A DNA stretch of 64,000 nucleotides from an uncultured Oscillibacter sp. (GCA_910577405.1 CAJTMG010000018.1:7938-71937), one strand, 5' to 3'; counted from the stretch's first letter, positions 45,401 to 54,739 are shown. The notes: a model not told the origin generated them from the sequence alone. Numbers and translations are program-made.

Positions 45401-45507
45401 AATGTCCCTCCTGCTTTCGTCAAGCGTCTTTTCGGTGAATGGTTTGTCTCTATCAATTTATGGGAAGTCTGGACAAATATTCCGAGTTTCATACAGGAGG
45501 AATGGAA

Positions 45508-45951
45508 ATGGACGAAAAATTTATGCGGGAAGCCCTGGAACTGGCCCATGAAGCCGCCGCTGCCGGGGAGGTTCCGGTAGGCTGTGTGATTGTGCGGGAG
45601 GGTCTTGTGGTGGGCCGCGGACGCAATCGCCGGGAGGAAAAGCAGGCCGCCGGGTCCCATGCCGAACTGGAAGCCATCGCCCAGGCCAACGCCGCCCTGC
45701 ACTCCTGGCGTCTGGACAGCTGTGACCTTTACGTAACGCTGGAGCCCTGCCCCATGTGCGCCGGAGCCATCCTGAACGCCCGGATCGCTCGGGTCTTCTA
45801 CGGCGCCCGTGATTCCGCTTTCGGAGCCTGCGGCGGCGTCCTGAACCTTTTTATGGAGGATTTCCCCAATACCCCGGTTCTTGTGGGCGGCGTCCTTGCG
45901 GAGGAGTGCCGTGAGGTTCTGTCCCGCTTCTTTGCCGGCCTGCGGGATTGA
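45508..45951 (+). CDS. tadA: tRNA-specific adenosine deaminase
   Basis: A 147-residue zinc deaminase converting A34 to inosine in tRNA-Arg(ACG). Zinc ligands and the catalytic Glu are in GSHAELEAIAQA and EPCPMCAGAI. ATG at 45508 lies 7 nt after AGGAGG; two upstream in-frame ATGs are worse placed. Its substrate tRNA-Arg(ACG) is encoded nearby at 49857. Confidence 0.96.
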   Translation: MDEKFMREALELAHEAAAAGEVPVGCVIVREGLVVGRGRNRREEKQAAGSHAELEAIAQANAALHSWRLDSCDLYVTLEPCPMCAGAILNARIARVFYGARDSAFGACGGVLNLFMEDFPNTPVLVGGVLAEECREVLSRFFAGLRD

Positions 45952-46069
45952 CTCTGAATCGCTCCCATAAACAGACGCAGTTTTGCACCCTTTTCCGTTT
46001 GTATGGCGAAATCTTGCCGGTTCCCTCTTGACAAACCCGCCCTTTGCCCGTAAAATAACCCTGTTAAAG

Positions 46070-46300
46070 ACAATGATGGGGAAAAGACGGATGTTCCCGC
46101 CTTCAGAGAGCCGGTGTGTGCTGCGAACCGGCGGGGGAGCTTCCGTGTATGACTGGCCCCGGAGTCTTCCGCCTGAAAGCGCTTCCGTAGGGCGGGACGG
46201 TCGGCCCCGTTACCGGTCAGGAGGGCTTCCGGATTCCGGAGGCTGAACAGGGTGGTACCGCGTAGCTTTTACGCCCCTGGCCGTGCGGCTGGGGGTTTTT
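46070..46300 (+). promoter_or_regulatory. T-box leader with terminator
   Basis: The leader contains the conserved T-box AGGGTGGTACCGCG (46249-46262) with the tRNA-end-pairing TGGT (46253-46256), a Stem I region from about 46080, and a terminator CCCCTGGCC/GGCTGGGGG (46274-46282, 46287-46295) with TTTTT. TGGT fits a tRNA discriminator A. A CTT (46166-46168) in the 3' side of Stem I could be a leucine specifier, consistent with leuS downstream, but the stem was not folded rigorously. Confidence 0.85.
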
Positions 46301-46319
46301 CCTTTGGAGGGAGGTCAAA

Positions 46320-46712
46320 ATGGGGTTTGGTTTTGGTATGGGGAATCTGATTTTTTCCGTCGTGCCGGTGTTTATCTTTGTTGTTTTTATACTTGTAATT
46401 GGCACGATACTTTTTTCACTGGTTTCCAGCGTCAAAGAATGGAACAAAAATAACCATTCTCCCCGTCTGGACGCTGCCGCTGTTGTTGTTACCAAACGCG
46501 CTGATGTCAGTCATTATCACCATCACCATGCTGGGCACAGTCATGCGGTTCATTCCAGCACTTCCACCAGATACTATGTCACCTTCCAGTTCAGCAGCGG
46601 CGACCGGCAGGAGCTCTCTGTCAGCGGCCATGAGTACGGAATGCTGGCTGAGGGCGACGAGGGCACGCTGTCCTTTCAAGGGACGCGGTTCCTGGGCTTC
46701 AAGCGGGACTGA
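46320..46712 (+). CDS. DUF2500 domain-containing protein
   Basis: A 130-residue protein: one N-terminal membrane helix (about 8-33), a His-rich linker (HYHHHHAGHSHAVH), and a C-terminal beta domain YYVTFQFSSGDRQELSVSGHE, then YGMLAEGDEGTLSFQGTRFLGF, the DUF2500 pattern. Function unknown. It is the first gene after the T-box, so its expression should rise with uncharged tRNA. The His-rich segment might bind metal. Confidence 0.8.
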   Translation: MGFGFGMGNLIFSVVPVFIFVVFILVIGTILFSLVSSVKEWNKNNHSPRLDAAAVVVTKRADVSHYHHHHAGHSHAVHSSTSTRYYVTFQFSSGDRQELSVSGHEYGMLAEGDEGTLSFQGTRFLGFKRD

Positions 46713-46714
46713 CA

Positions 46715-47227
46715 GTGGACGCTGTGGGGATGCTGGAAAGTGCGGTTGGCTGGCTGGCTGGAATAGCGCTGGACCTCCTGCTGAATTTCGTGGTCGTCTG
46801 GCTGATCATGGATTTGATTGGCCTGGTGATGGAGTTATTCAGCCGCCTGTTCCTTGGAAAATCCAGGGGGCTTTTTCTGAGTCCGACTTACAATACCATC
46901 CGATGGAACCTGGAAAAACGGAAGCGTCAGGAAATCGCCGAACGTGCCCGGAAAATCCGTCCCATCCGACGGCCCGCCCCGCCGCCTGTACAGACCGCCG
47001 CCGCTAAAGTCATCGCCCTGCGTACCAAGACAAAGCAGAGAAAAGACGGCTGGCCGGAGACGCGTTACACAGTGGGCTTTCAGCTGTCGGACAGCGGCGA
47101 GGTCTGGCTGTCCGTAAGCAAAGAGCAGCACGCCAGCCTTGCCGAAGGCGATGCGGGACTGCTGGTCTTTCAGGGTAAACTCTTCCGGAGCTTTCAAAAA
47201 TACGGTGAGGGCACGGGAGGAAGATAA
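46715..47227 (+). CDS. DUF2500-like membrane protein
   Basis: A 170-residue paralogue-like protein: membrane helix (about 10-42, LLLNFVVVWLIMDLIGLVMELF), a basic linker (EKRKRQEIAERARKIRP) and a C-terminal domain RYTVGFQLSDSGEVWLSVSK with AEGDAGLLVFQGKLFRSF matching the previous protein. The start is GTG two bases after the previous stop. Function unknown; both lie between the T-box and leuS. Confidence 0.7.
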   Translation: MDAVGMLESAVGWLAGIALDLLLNFVVVWLIMDLIGLVMELFSRLFLGKSRGLFLSPTYNTIRWNLEKRKRQEIAERARKIRPIRRPAPPPVQTAAAKVIALRTKTKQRKDGWPETRYTVGFQLSDSGEVWLSVSKEQHASLAEGDAGLLVFQGKLFRSFQKYGEGTGGR

Positions 47228-47273
47228 AAGCTGCTTTTTGAATTTGACAACTATATTGATAAAGGAGAACGCT

Positions 47274-49700
47274 ATGAAATACGATTTTGCGGCCATTGAA
47301 CAGAAATGGCAAAAGCGCTGGCTGGAGGAAAAACCCTTCACCGCCGTCAACGGGGACACCACGCGGGAGAAATTCTTCGGCCTGATCGAGTTCCCGTATC
47401 CCTCCGGACAGGGGCTTCACGTGGGACACGCCCGGCCCTTTACCGCTATGGACATCATCTGCCGGAAAAAGCGGATGCAGGGCTTTAACGTCCTCTTCCC
47501 CATCGGCTACGACGCTTTCGGCCTGCCTACGGAGAACTACGCCGTGCAGCATAAAATTCATCCCGCCAAAGTTACCCATGACAACGTGGAAAACTTCCGC
47601 AAACAGCTCCATATGCTGGGCTACTCCTTTGACTGGGACCGGGAAGTAAATACCACTGACCCTAATTATTATAAATGGACCCAGTGGATCTTCCTCCAGA
47701 TGTTCAAGAAGGGGCTGGCTTACAAGGCGTCCATGCCCGTGAACTGGTGTACAAGCTGCAAAATCGTCCTGGCAAACGAGGAAGTCGTGGAGGGCGTCTG
47801 CGAGCGCTGCGGCGGGGAGGTCATCCGGAAGGAAAAATCTCAGTGGATGCTGGCCATCACCAAGTACGCCGACCGCCTGATTGACGACCTGGAGGACGTG
47901 GACTTTATCAACCGGGTCAAAATTCAGCAGCGGAACTGGATCGGGCGCTCTGAGGGCTGCGAGGTGGACTTTACCGCGACAAACGGCGACAAGCTGACCG
48001 TTTACACCACCCGGGCGGATACCCTCTTCGGCGTGACTTATATGGTAATCTCCCCCGAGCATCCTTTCCTGGAGCAGTGGAAGGACCAGATTCAGAATTG
48101 GGATGAAGTTGCCGCGTATCAGGCCGAGGCCGCCAGGAAATCTGATTTTGAACGGGGCGAGCTGAATAAAGAAAAGACCGGCGTCCGGCTGGCGGGCATT
48201 GAGGCTGTCAACCCCGCCAACGGCAAGCAGGTGCCGCTGTTTGTGTCCGATTACGTCCTGATGGGCTACGGCACTGGTATCGTGATGGGCGTTCCCGGCC
48301 ACGATCAGCGCGACTGGGATTTCGCAACGGCCTTTGGTCTGCCGATCATTGAAGTCGTCAAGGGCGGCGATGTTACTAAGGAAGCCTTTGTGCTGAAGGA
48401 CGATACCGGGATTATGGTAAACTCCGGCTTCCTGAATGGCATGACTGTTAAAGAAGCCATTCCCGCGATGAAAAAATATGTCACCGATGCGGGCTACGGA
48501 CGGGCCAAGACGAATTTCAAGCTCCGGGACTGGGTGTTCAGCCGTCAGCGTTACTGGGGCGAGCCTATTCCTCTGGTAAACTGCCCCAAATGCGGTTGGG
48601 CGCCCCTGCCCGAGGACCAGCTTCCCCTGCTGCTGCCGGAGGTGGAGAGCTATGAAGTCACCGACACCGGCGAGAGTCCTCTGGCCAAGATGACCGATTG
48701 GGTGAATACCACCTGTCCTCAGTGCGGCGGGCCTGCTCAGCGGGAAACCGATACCATGCCTCAGTGGGCCGGGTCCTCCTGGTACTTCCTGCGCTATATG
48801 GACCCCCACAATGACAAGGCTCTCGCGTCCAAGGAAGCGCTGGATTACTGGTCCCCTGTGGATTGGTATAACGGCGGTATGGAGCATACTACCCTCCATC
48901 TGCTTTATTCCCGCTTCTGGCATAAGTTCCTTTATGATATCGGCGTGGTGCCTACAAAAGAGCCTTACGCCAAGCGGACCAGTCACGGTATGATTCTCGG
49001 CGAGGGCGGAGAGAAGATGTCCAAGTCCCGCGGCAATGTGGTCAATCCCAATGATATCGTGGCCCAGTACGGCGCGGACACCATGCGGCTCTATATCATG
49101 TTCGTGGGCGACTTCGAACAGGCCGCTATCTGGTCTACTGAGGCCGTCAAGGGTTCCAAGCGCTTCCTGGACCGGGTCTGGAATCTGGCCGAAAACGCCA
49201 AGGATGACCCTAATCCTTCCGCTGTCAACGAGTCCATTCTGCATCGTACCATCAAGAAGGTCACCAACGACGTGGACAGCCTTAAGATGAATACCGCCAT
49301 CGCCGCTATGATGACCGCTGTCAATGAGCTTACCGCGAACGGCGTCACTAAAGGCGATATGAAGACGCTGATCCAGGTCCTGAATCCCTTCGCGCCTCAT
49401 ATTACTGAAGAGCTTTGGGAACGCTTCGGGTTTGCCGCCGAAACCGGAAAGATGTGCTGTCAGAGTCAATGGCCTGCTTACGACGAGAGTAAAACCGTGG
49501 CTGCCAGTATCGATTTCGCCGTTCAGGTCAACGGGAAGCTCAAGGGTACCGTCACCATGCCTACCGACAGCCAGGAACAGGAGGTCGTGGACGCCGCTTT
49601 GACCCTGGAGAAGGTCCAGAAGGCTGCCGCTGGTATGAAAATCGTGAAGACAATCTTCGTCAAGAACCGTCTTGTGAACCTGATCGTCAAGCCACAGTAA
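47274..49700 (+). CDS. leuS: Leucyl-tRNA synthetase
   Basis: An 808-residue class I synthetase. ATP-binding HIGH-like motif HVGHARPF near residue 50, editing domain in the middle (MGYGTGIVMGVPGHDQRDWDFA), KMSKSRGN near residue 582, and an anticodon-binding C-terminus. ATG follows AAAGGAG. Full family size. It is the third gene after the T-box and most likely its target through readthrough of tRNA-Leu charging. Confidence 0.97.
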   Translation: MKYDFAAIEQKWQKRWLEEKPFTAVNGDTTREKFFGLIEFPYPSGQGLHVGHARPFTAMDIICRKKRMQGFNVLFPIGYDAFGLPTENYAVQHKIHPAKVTHDNVENFRKQLHMLGYSFDWDREVNTTDPNYYKWTQWIFLQMFKKGLAYKASMPVNWCTSCKIVLANEEVVEGVCERCGGEVIRKEKSQWMLAITKYADRLIDDLEDVDFINRVKIQQRNWIGRSEGCEVDFTATNGDKLTVYTTRADTLFGVTYMVISPEHPFLEQWKDQIQNWDEVAAYQAEAARKSDFERGELNKEKTGVRLAGIEAVNPANGKQVPLFVSDYVLMGYGTGIVMGVPGHDQRDWDFATAFGLPIIEVVKGGDVTKEAFVLKDDTGIMVNSGFLNGMTVKEAIPAMKKYVTDAGYGRAKTNFKLRDWVFSRQRYWGEPIPLVNCPKCGWAPLPEDQLPLLLPEVESYEVTDTGESPLAKMTDWVNTTCPQCGGPAQRETDTMPQWAGSSWYFLRYMDPHNDKALASKEALDYWSPVDWYNGGMEHTTLHLLYSRFWHKFLYDIGVVPTKEPYAKRTSHGMILGEGGEKMSKSRGNVVNPNDIVAQYGADTMRLYIMFVGDFEQAAIWSTEAVKGSKRFLDRVWNLAENAKDDPNPSAVNESILHRTIKKVTNDVDSLKMNTAIAAMMTAVNELTANGVTKGDMKTLIQVLNPFAPHITEELWERFGFAAETGKMCCQSQWPAYDESKTVAASIDFAVQVNGKLKGTVTMPTDSQEQEVVDAALTLEKVQKAAAGMKIVKTIFVKNRLVNLIVKPQ

Positions 49701-49706
49701 ATTGAC

Positions 49707-49748
49707 GCCTCCCGGCTGCTTTCCCCGGTCGGGAGGCTTTCCCTTTTT
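49707..49748 (+). terminator. Terminator of leuS
   Basis: GCCTCCCG (49707-49714) and CGGGAGGC (49730-49737) form a stem followed by TTTCCCTTTTT. Confidence 0.85.
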
Positions 49749-49799
49749 CCTGCTCTGGTCCTGCCTCTAAAAAAAATTTGAAAATCTTAAAAAAAACTC

Positions 49800-49828
49800 T
49801 TGCATTTTCTGGAGAGTTGTGCTAGTAT
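49800..49828 (+). promoter_or_regulatory. Promoter of tRNA-Arg
   Basis: TTGCAT (49800-49805), 17 bp, TAGTAT (49823-49828), with a TGC before the -10 box (extended -10 form), 28 bp before the tRNA. Confidence 0.65.
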
Positions 49829-49856
49829 ATAGAAGCTGTCTGAAATGACAGAATGT

Positions 49857-49934
49857 GCGCCGTTAGCTCAGTTGGATCAGAGCGTCTGGCTACGGACCAG
49901 AAGGCCGGGGGTTCGAGTCCCTCACGGCGTACCA
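49857..49934 (+). tRNA. tRNA-Arg(ACG)
   Basis: Cloverleaf: acceptor GCGCCGT pairs with ACGGCGT (one G-U), anticodon stem TCTGG/CCAGA with loop CTACGGA (anticodon ACG), T-loop GGTTCGAGTCC, discriminator A and encoded CCA. The ACG anticodon requires A34 to I34 editing by tadA at 45508. Confidence 0.97.
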
Positions 49935-49990
49935 TTGAACGAGAATTTGAACTCCGGGTTGTCTGGGGAACGGTTCTCGTTCAAACCAAA

Positions 49991-50030
49991 AGACACCCTT
50001 TACCTTAACCGGCAGAGGGTGTCTTTCTTT
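49991..50030 (+). terminator. Intrinsic terminator after tRNA-Arg
   Basis: AGACACCCT (49991-49999) and AGGGTGTCT (50016-50024) pair, then TTTCTTTG. From 50031 to 50295 no gene is seen. Confidence 0.85.
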
Positions 50031-50295
50031 GTTTACTGAGTCTTCATAAGGAGAGACTGCAAAATAAGAAACCATTCCACTGCCCGAACCAGTGAGACGG
50101 CAAGAAGGAGATATGAACAGCCGGGATGTATCAGGGACTTGCCCCGGCTGTCTGTTGGTGACGGATCGCGGCGGAGGAAAACTCTATGCCCTGTCCACAT
50201 AGCGTCAGCCTAAAAATAACTGCCGCCTTGGTTTCTTCTATCGATGTCATTCAATTGTCCCGTGAAAGTATACAAAAAATCCAACGTTTTTTTAC

Positions 50296-50324
50296 TTGAC
50301 AATTTCAAGCAGATTTAGTATGGT
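50296..50324 (+). promoter_or_regulatory. Promoter of the beta-glucoside operon
   Basis: TTGACA (50296-50301), 17 bp, TATGGT (50319-50324); the RNA would begin just before the first RAT sequence. Confidence 0.6.
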
Positions 50325-50335
50325 ATATTCAACAA

Positions 50336-50410
50336 GTGTTACTGGTAAGGCAGGCATGACTGATTGGCACGTTGGGAAACCGGCTGTGCAGATTTGGTCA
50401 TGTCTTTTTT
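50336..50410 (+). promoter_or_regulatory. RAT antiterminator site and overlapping terminator (upstream of licT)
   Basis: GTGTTACTGGTAAGGCAGGC (50336-50355) continuing into ATGAC is the ribonucleic antiterminator form recognised by BglG/LicT proteins. Its 3' half, AGGCATGAC, also pairs with GTCATGTCT (50397-50405), forming a terminator with TTTTTT. RAT and terminator exclude each other. Confidence 0.8.
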
Positions 50411-50443
50411 GCTGTGCGGGCTGTCAGGGGGAGGTGAATTGTT

Positions 50444-51274
50444 ATGCGGCTGCGAAAGGCTTTGAACAATAATGTGGCTTTGGTCCTGGACAGTAATGGA
50501 GAAGAGGCCGTGGTCATGGGGCGTGGCGTGGCATTTAACCTGAAACCCGGAATGGAACTTGATCCCAAGCTGGTAGAAAAACGGTTCGCCTTGGATCGGA
50601 CCAGCGGCAGAAAAGATTTTGATGCTCTGCTCCAGCGAATCTCAGCGGAGGATGTGGAACTTGCCAGTGACATGATCCGTATGGGAGAGACCATATTGGA
50701 GTACCATTGCAGCGACGGGATTCTGCTCACTCTGTCTGATCATCTGGGGCTGATGCTGGAACGGGCGAAAAAGGGGCTCTATTTCGGGACCCCGCTGGAG
50801 TGGGACATCCGCCTGATCTACCCTAAGGAGTATCAAGCCTCCATGGAGGTCGTCCGGGAACTGCGCAGGCGTACCGGGTGCGATATTCCCGATCAGGAGG
50901 CCGCCTTTATCGCTCTGCACTTCATCAACGCCAATTTTTCCGAAAACGGAATGCAGGAAACGCTGCTGTGTACCAAGATCATTCAGAATATTCTGACCAT
51001 CTGTCAACGCTGCTATGGCAGGGAGCTGCGAGAGGATGACTTCCACGTCAGCCGGTTTGTCACCCATGTGCGCTGGTTTGTCCGCCGGCAGATCAGCGGC
51101 GAGAAACTGAATGTGGATCTGGCCATCGCCCGGATGGTGGCGGAACAGTGTCCCAAAGATTACAAATGCGCTCAGCGTATCGGGGAATTTTTGAGGAAGA
51201 CCTACGGTTGGGAGGTCAGTGAGGGAGAGAGCCTCTACCTGACCCTTCACCTCAACCGCATCAGCATGAACTGA
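50444..51274 (+). CDS. licT: BglG/LicT family transcription antiterminator
   Basis: A 276-residue RNA-binding antiterminator. Residues 1-55 form the CAT RNA-binding domain (ALNNNVALVLDSNGEEAVVMGRG begins it); two PTS regulation domains follow, with conserved His in ADHLGLML-like LSDHLGLMLERAKK and in ALHFINAN, FVTHVRWFVRR and LTLHLNR. Phosphorylation by HPr and the beta-glucoside EII controls it. It should bind the two RAT sites at 50336 and 51281. Confidence 0.95.
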   Translation: MRLRKALNNNVALVLDSNGEEAVVMGRGVAFNLKPGMELDPKLVEKRFALDRTSGRKDFDALLQRISAEDVELASDMIRMGETILEYHCSDGILLTLSDHLGLMLERAKKGLYFGTPLEWDIRLIYPKEYQASMEVVRELRRRTGCDIPDQEAAFIALHFINANFSENGMQETLLCTKIIQNILTICQRCYGRELREDDFHVSRFVTHVRWFVRRQISGEKLNVDLAIARMVAEQCPKDYKCAQRIGEFLRKTYGWEVSEGESLYLTLHLNRISMN

Positions 51275-51280
51275 ACATGG

Positions 51281-51351
51281 GTGTTACTGGTTCGACCAGG
51301 CATGACTCAGAAAGCGGAGGCGTACTGCGTCCGTTTCCTGGGTCATTTTTT
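51281..51351 (+). promoter_or_regulatory. Second RAT site and terminator (between licT and bglP)
   Basis: GTGTTACTGG, TTCGAC and CAGGCATGAC (51281-51306) nearly repeat the first RAT. A long terminator follows: ATGACTCAGAAAGCGG (51302-51317) pairs with the stretch ending GGGTCAT (51346), then T-run to 51351. Confidence 0.82.
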
Positions 51352-51443
51352 ATCGGCGCGACCACCTCATTGCTTCTGCTCCCCGTTTTTGGCGGAAAAG
51401 CGGGAACTTATGAGGCGTAAACTATATATCAGGAGGAATCAAC

Positions 51444-53318
51444 ATGAAGTACCAGGAAGAAGCAAAAAAAATCATCTCTCTGGTGGGCGGCGAGGCAAAC
51501 ATCCGGAGCCTCGTCCACTGTGCCACCCGGCTGCGGTTTGAGCTGGCCGACGAGGGGAAAGCAAACAAAGAAGCCCTGACCAGCTTGTCCTACGTTCTCC
51601 AGGTGGTTTCCAGCGGCGGTCAGTACCAGGTTGTCATTGGTCCCGCCGTGGCAGACTATTTTAATGCAATCATGTCCTTGATCTCCATCGGTCCCAAGAA
51701 GGATGGGGTGACGGACGCCAAGCAGAAAAATCCCCTCAGCGCGGCTATGAAGATCATTTCCGGGGCCTTTTCTCCTCTGATCCCTCTGCTGGCAGGTTCC
51801 GGTATGATGAAGGCTGTGCTTACCGTGCTGGTTCAGGCCGGTCTGCTGGCGGAAAGCTCCAGTACCTATCTGATTCTGGCTGCTGCCTCCAACGCCGCCT
51901 TTTACTTCCTGCCGGTGTTCCTGGGGCTGACTATCTCCAAAAAGTTGGGGGCGAATACTTATGTAGGCGGGGCCATTGGCGCGGCTCTGCTGGAACCCAG
52001 TTTTACCGGCCTGATGACGGCAGAGGGTGCGGTGACCTTTCTGGGCATCGGCGTGACCCCCATCGACTACGCCTCCACCATCTTCCCCATCTTCATTGCC
52101 GCTATGATCTACAGCGTGCTGGAAAAGGGCCTGAAAAAGATTGTCAAGCAGGAGCTTCAGCTCTTCCTGGTTCCCATGATTTCCCTGATGCTTATGATCC
52201 CCTTTACAGTCATTGTCTTCGGTCCTTTTGGTACGGTGGTGGCCAACAGTGTCTCCAGCGCGGTCATGGCCCTGTTCAGCGTCAACCGGCTGATTGCTGG
52301 GGCGGTACTGGGCGCGGCCTACCCCTACCTGACGATGCTGGGACTCCACTGGGGCTTCTCCCCCATCACTCTGCAAAATCTGGAGCTGTACGGCGGCGAT
52401 ATCATTGAGGGGGTCACTGTCTGCTCCGTCTTTGCCCAGACCGGTATTGCGGCGGGCCTGTACCTGAAGGGTAAGAAGCATTCCAAAATCCGCGAAGTCG
52501 CTGGCCCCACCCTCATTACCGGTGTCTTTGCCGGTATCACGGAACCCATTCTTTATGGCCTTGTCATGACCCACAAGCGGCTGATGGTCATTGTCGCTCT
52601 GGCTGGAGCTGTGGGAGGCGCTATCGCGGGAGCTTTTCAGGTTATGCTTACCGCCTTTGTGTTCCACAACATTTTCTCTACTGTCACTATGGCCTACTCC
52701 CCTTTCCTTCCCTACCTGCTGGGGATTCTGGTGTCCTTTGTCTCCGGAGCAGTCATGACGTTCCTTTGGGGCATTCCCGCCGGAGAACAAGCCGACTTTG
52801 AACCCACCGTGGAGAAAACCGTGCCAACTTCCGCTCCCGCAGTTCCCAAAGCCGCCGGAGAGACGATTCTGGAAATGCGTGCCCCCCTGAGCGGTGAAGT
52901 CATCCCCCTGGAGCAGGTGGAGGACGAGGTATTCGCCAGCGGAGTTACTGGTCTGGGGCTGGCTATCCGGCCTGCGGACGGCGTCGTTCTTGCGCCCTGT
53001 GACGGCGAGGTGTCCATGATTGCCGATTCTCTTCACGCTATCGGCCTGTCCGCTGCCGGGGACGCAGAAGTGTTGATCCACGTGGGACTGAACACCACTA
53101 TGCTGGGCGGAGAGGGATTTGAGCCTCTGGTCAGGAAAGGAGATCTGGTCAAGGCAGGCCAGCCCCTTCTGAAATTTGACAGGGACTTCATCACCAGCAA
53201 AGGCTATCCCCTGGTCACCCCGGTGCTGATCGTCAACGCTGATGATTATGCGCCTCTGGAGCTTCTGGCCGGAGCATCCGTGAAAGCAGGGGAGCCCATC
53301 TACAATGTGAAACAGTAA
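51444..53318 (+). CDS. bglP: Beta-glucoside PTS transporter subunit IIBCA
   Basis: A 624-residue fused PTS permease. IIB domain with phosphorylated Cys in VHCATRLRFEL (residue about 26), a ten-helix IIC domain (about 100-450; HWGFSPITLQN), and a C-terminal IIA domain with the phosphorylated His in VLIHVGLNTTMLGGEGF. ATG follows AGGAGG. It imports and phosphorylates aryl- or oligo-beta-glucosides and dephosphorylates/phosphorylates LicT. Confidence 0.96.
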   Translation: MKYQEEAKKIISLVGGEANIRSLVHCATRLRFELADEGKANKEALTSLSYVLQVVSSGGQYQVVIGPAVADYFNAIMSLISIGPKKDGVTDAKQKNPLSAAMKIISGAFSPLIPLLAGSGMMKAVLTVLVQAGLLAESSSTYLILAAASNAAFYFLPVFLGLTISKKLGANTYVGGAIGAALLEPSFTGLMTAEGAVTFLGIGVTPIDYASTIFPIFIAAMIYSVLEKGLKKIVKQELQLFLVPMISLMLMIPFTVIVFGPFGTVVANSVSSAVMALFSVNRLIAGAVLGAAYPYLTMLGLHWGFSPITLQNLELYGGDIIEGVTVCSVFAQTGIAAGLYLKGKKHSKIREVAGPTLITGVFAGITEPILYGLVMTHKRLMVIVALAGAVGGAIAGAFQVMLTAFVFHNIFSTVTMAYSPFLPYLLGILVSFVSGAVMTFLWGIPAGEQADFEPTVEKTVPTSAPAVPKAAGETILEMRAPLSGEVIPLEQVEDEVFASGVTGLGLAIRPADGVVLAPCDGEVSMIADSLHAIGLSAAGDAEVLIHVGLNTTMLGGEGFEPLVRKGDLVKAGQPLLKFDRDFITSKGYPLVTPVLIVNADDYAPLELLAGASVKAGEPIYNVKQ

Positions 53319-53336
53319 CAGAAAGGAGCAGGAACA

Positions 53337-54728
53337 ATGAGAAAAGATTTTCTGTGGGGCGGAGCGGTGGCGGCCCATCAGGTAGAAGGCGCCTATCAAA
53401 CGGACGGCAAAGGGCTGAGCATCGCCGATGTGATGACCGGAGGCAGCAAGACCCAGGCTCGTGAAATCACTGACGGCGTGCAGGAAGGACGGTATTACCC
53501 CAATCATGACGGCATCCGGTTCTATGATTTCTACAAGGAGGACGTGGCCCTCTTTGCCGAAATGGGCTTCAAGTGTTTCCGCACAAGCATCGCCTGGAGC
53601 CGTATTTTCCCCAACGGCGACGAAACAGCCCCCAATGAAAAAGGCCTGCAATTCTATGACCAGCTGTTTGACGAGCTGCTGAAATACGGCATCCAACCGG
53701 TGGTCACACTCTCCCACTTTGAAATGCCCTATCACCTGATCCAGACCCGCGGCGGCTGGCGGAGCCGGGAAATGATCGAGCACTTTGTCCGCTTCTCCCT
53801 CACGGTTATGGAACGATACAAAAACAAGGTCAAGTATTGGATGACCTTCAACGAGATCAACAACCAGATGATGACGGATTATCCCATTTATGCCTTTACC
53901 AATTCCGGCATCCTTTTTCGGGAAGGCGAGGACCCTTTAAAGACAGTCTATCAGGCGGCTCACTATCAGTTTGTAGCCAGTGCAGAAGTAGTAAAGCGCG
54001 GCCATGCAATCAATCCGGACTTCAAAATCGGCTGCATGATTGCCGCTACACCCATCTATCCGTTCAGCTGCGCCCCGGAGGATATGCTCCTGTCCCAACA
54101 GTCGGACCGGAAGTTCAACCTATTCTTCCCAGACGTCCACGCCCGGGGCTGCTACCCGGCCTACGCGAAAAAGGAGTGGGAGCGGTTGGGCTATCAGTTT
54201 GACATGACCGAAGAGGACTTTGCAATCATGCAGAGCGGTTGTGTGGATTACATTGGTTTCAGCTACTATATGAGCGCCGCTGTGGGCAGTCAGGCAAAGG
54301 GCTTCATAGAAAATCCCCATATCCCCGCCACCGACTGGGGGTGGTCTATTGACCCCAAGGGATTGCGGTATGTACTGAATCAGTATTATGAACGCTATGG
54401 GCTGCCTCTGTTCATCGTGGAAAACGGCTTCGGCTGTGAGGATCAGCTTGAGAACGGACAGATTCATGACACAAACCGCATCAACTACTTGAGAAGCCAT
54501 ATCCAGCAGATGGTAAAAGCTGTGGAGGAAGACGGCGTGGATTTGCTGGGTTACACCGTCTGGGGCTGCATCGACCCTGTATCTTTCACAACCGGCGAAA
54601 TGCGCAAGCGCTACGGCTTTATCTATGTGGATAAGATGGACAACGGCAGCGGCTCTTACAAGAGAATCCCCAAGGACAGCTTTTTCTGGTACAAAAACGT
54701 TATCGCATCCAATGGCGAAAACCTATAA
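53337..54728 (+). CDS. bglA: 6-phospho-beta-glucosidase (GH1)
   Basis: A 463-residue family 1 glycosidase that cleaves the phosphorylated glucoside delivered by BglP. N-terminal signature FLWGGAVAAHQVEGAY, acid/base Glu in WMTFNEINN, nucleophile Glu in FIVENGFG. Phospho-binding residues near the end agree with the 6-phospho class (SGSYKRIPKDSF). It lies 18 bp after bglP, with AAAGGAG before ATG. No good terminator follows. Confidence 0.96.
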   Translation: MRKDFLWGGAVAAHQVEGAYQTDGKGLSIADVMTGGSKTQAREITDGVQEGRYYPNHDGIRFYDFYKEDVALFAEMGFKCFRTSIAWSRIFPNGDETAPNEKGLQFYDQLFDELLKYGIQPVVTLSHFEMPYHLIQTRGGWRSREMIEHFVRFSLTVMERYKNKVKYWMTFNEINNQMMTDYPIYAFTNSGILFREGEDPLKTVYQAAHYQFVASAEVVKRGHAINPDFKIGCMIAATPIYPFSCAPEDMLLSQQSDRKFNLFFPDVHARGCYPAYAKKEWERLGYQFDMTEEDFAIMQSGCVDYIGFSYYMSAAVGSQAKGFIENPHIPATDWGWSIDPKGLRYVLNQYYERYGLPLFIVENGFGCEDQLENGQIHDTNRINYLRSHIQQMVKAVEEDGVDLLGYTVWGCIDPVSFTTGEMRKRYGFIYVDKMDNGSGSYKRIPKDSFFWYKNVIASNGENL

Positions 54729-54739
54729 AACATAATAGC

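Noticed and set aside
46174..46186. TGAAAGCGCTTCC, close to a CcpA cre site
   Set aside because: It lies inside the T-box leader where the bases are probably part of RNA stems; no independent support.
47010..49469. Long open frame antisense to leuS
   Set aside because: Shadow of the synthetase gene; no motifs or ribosome site.
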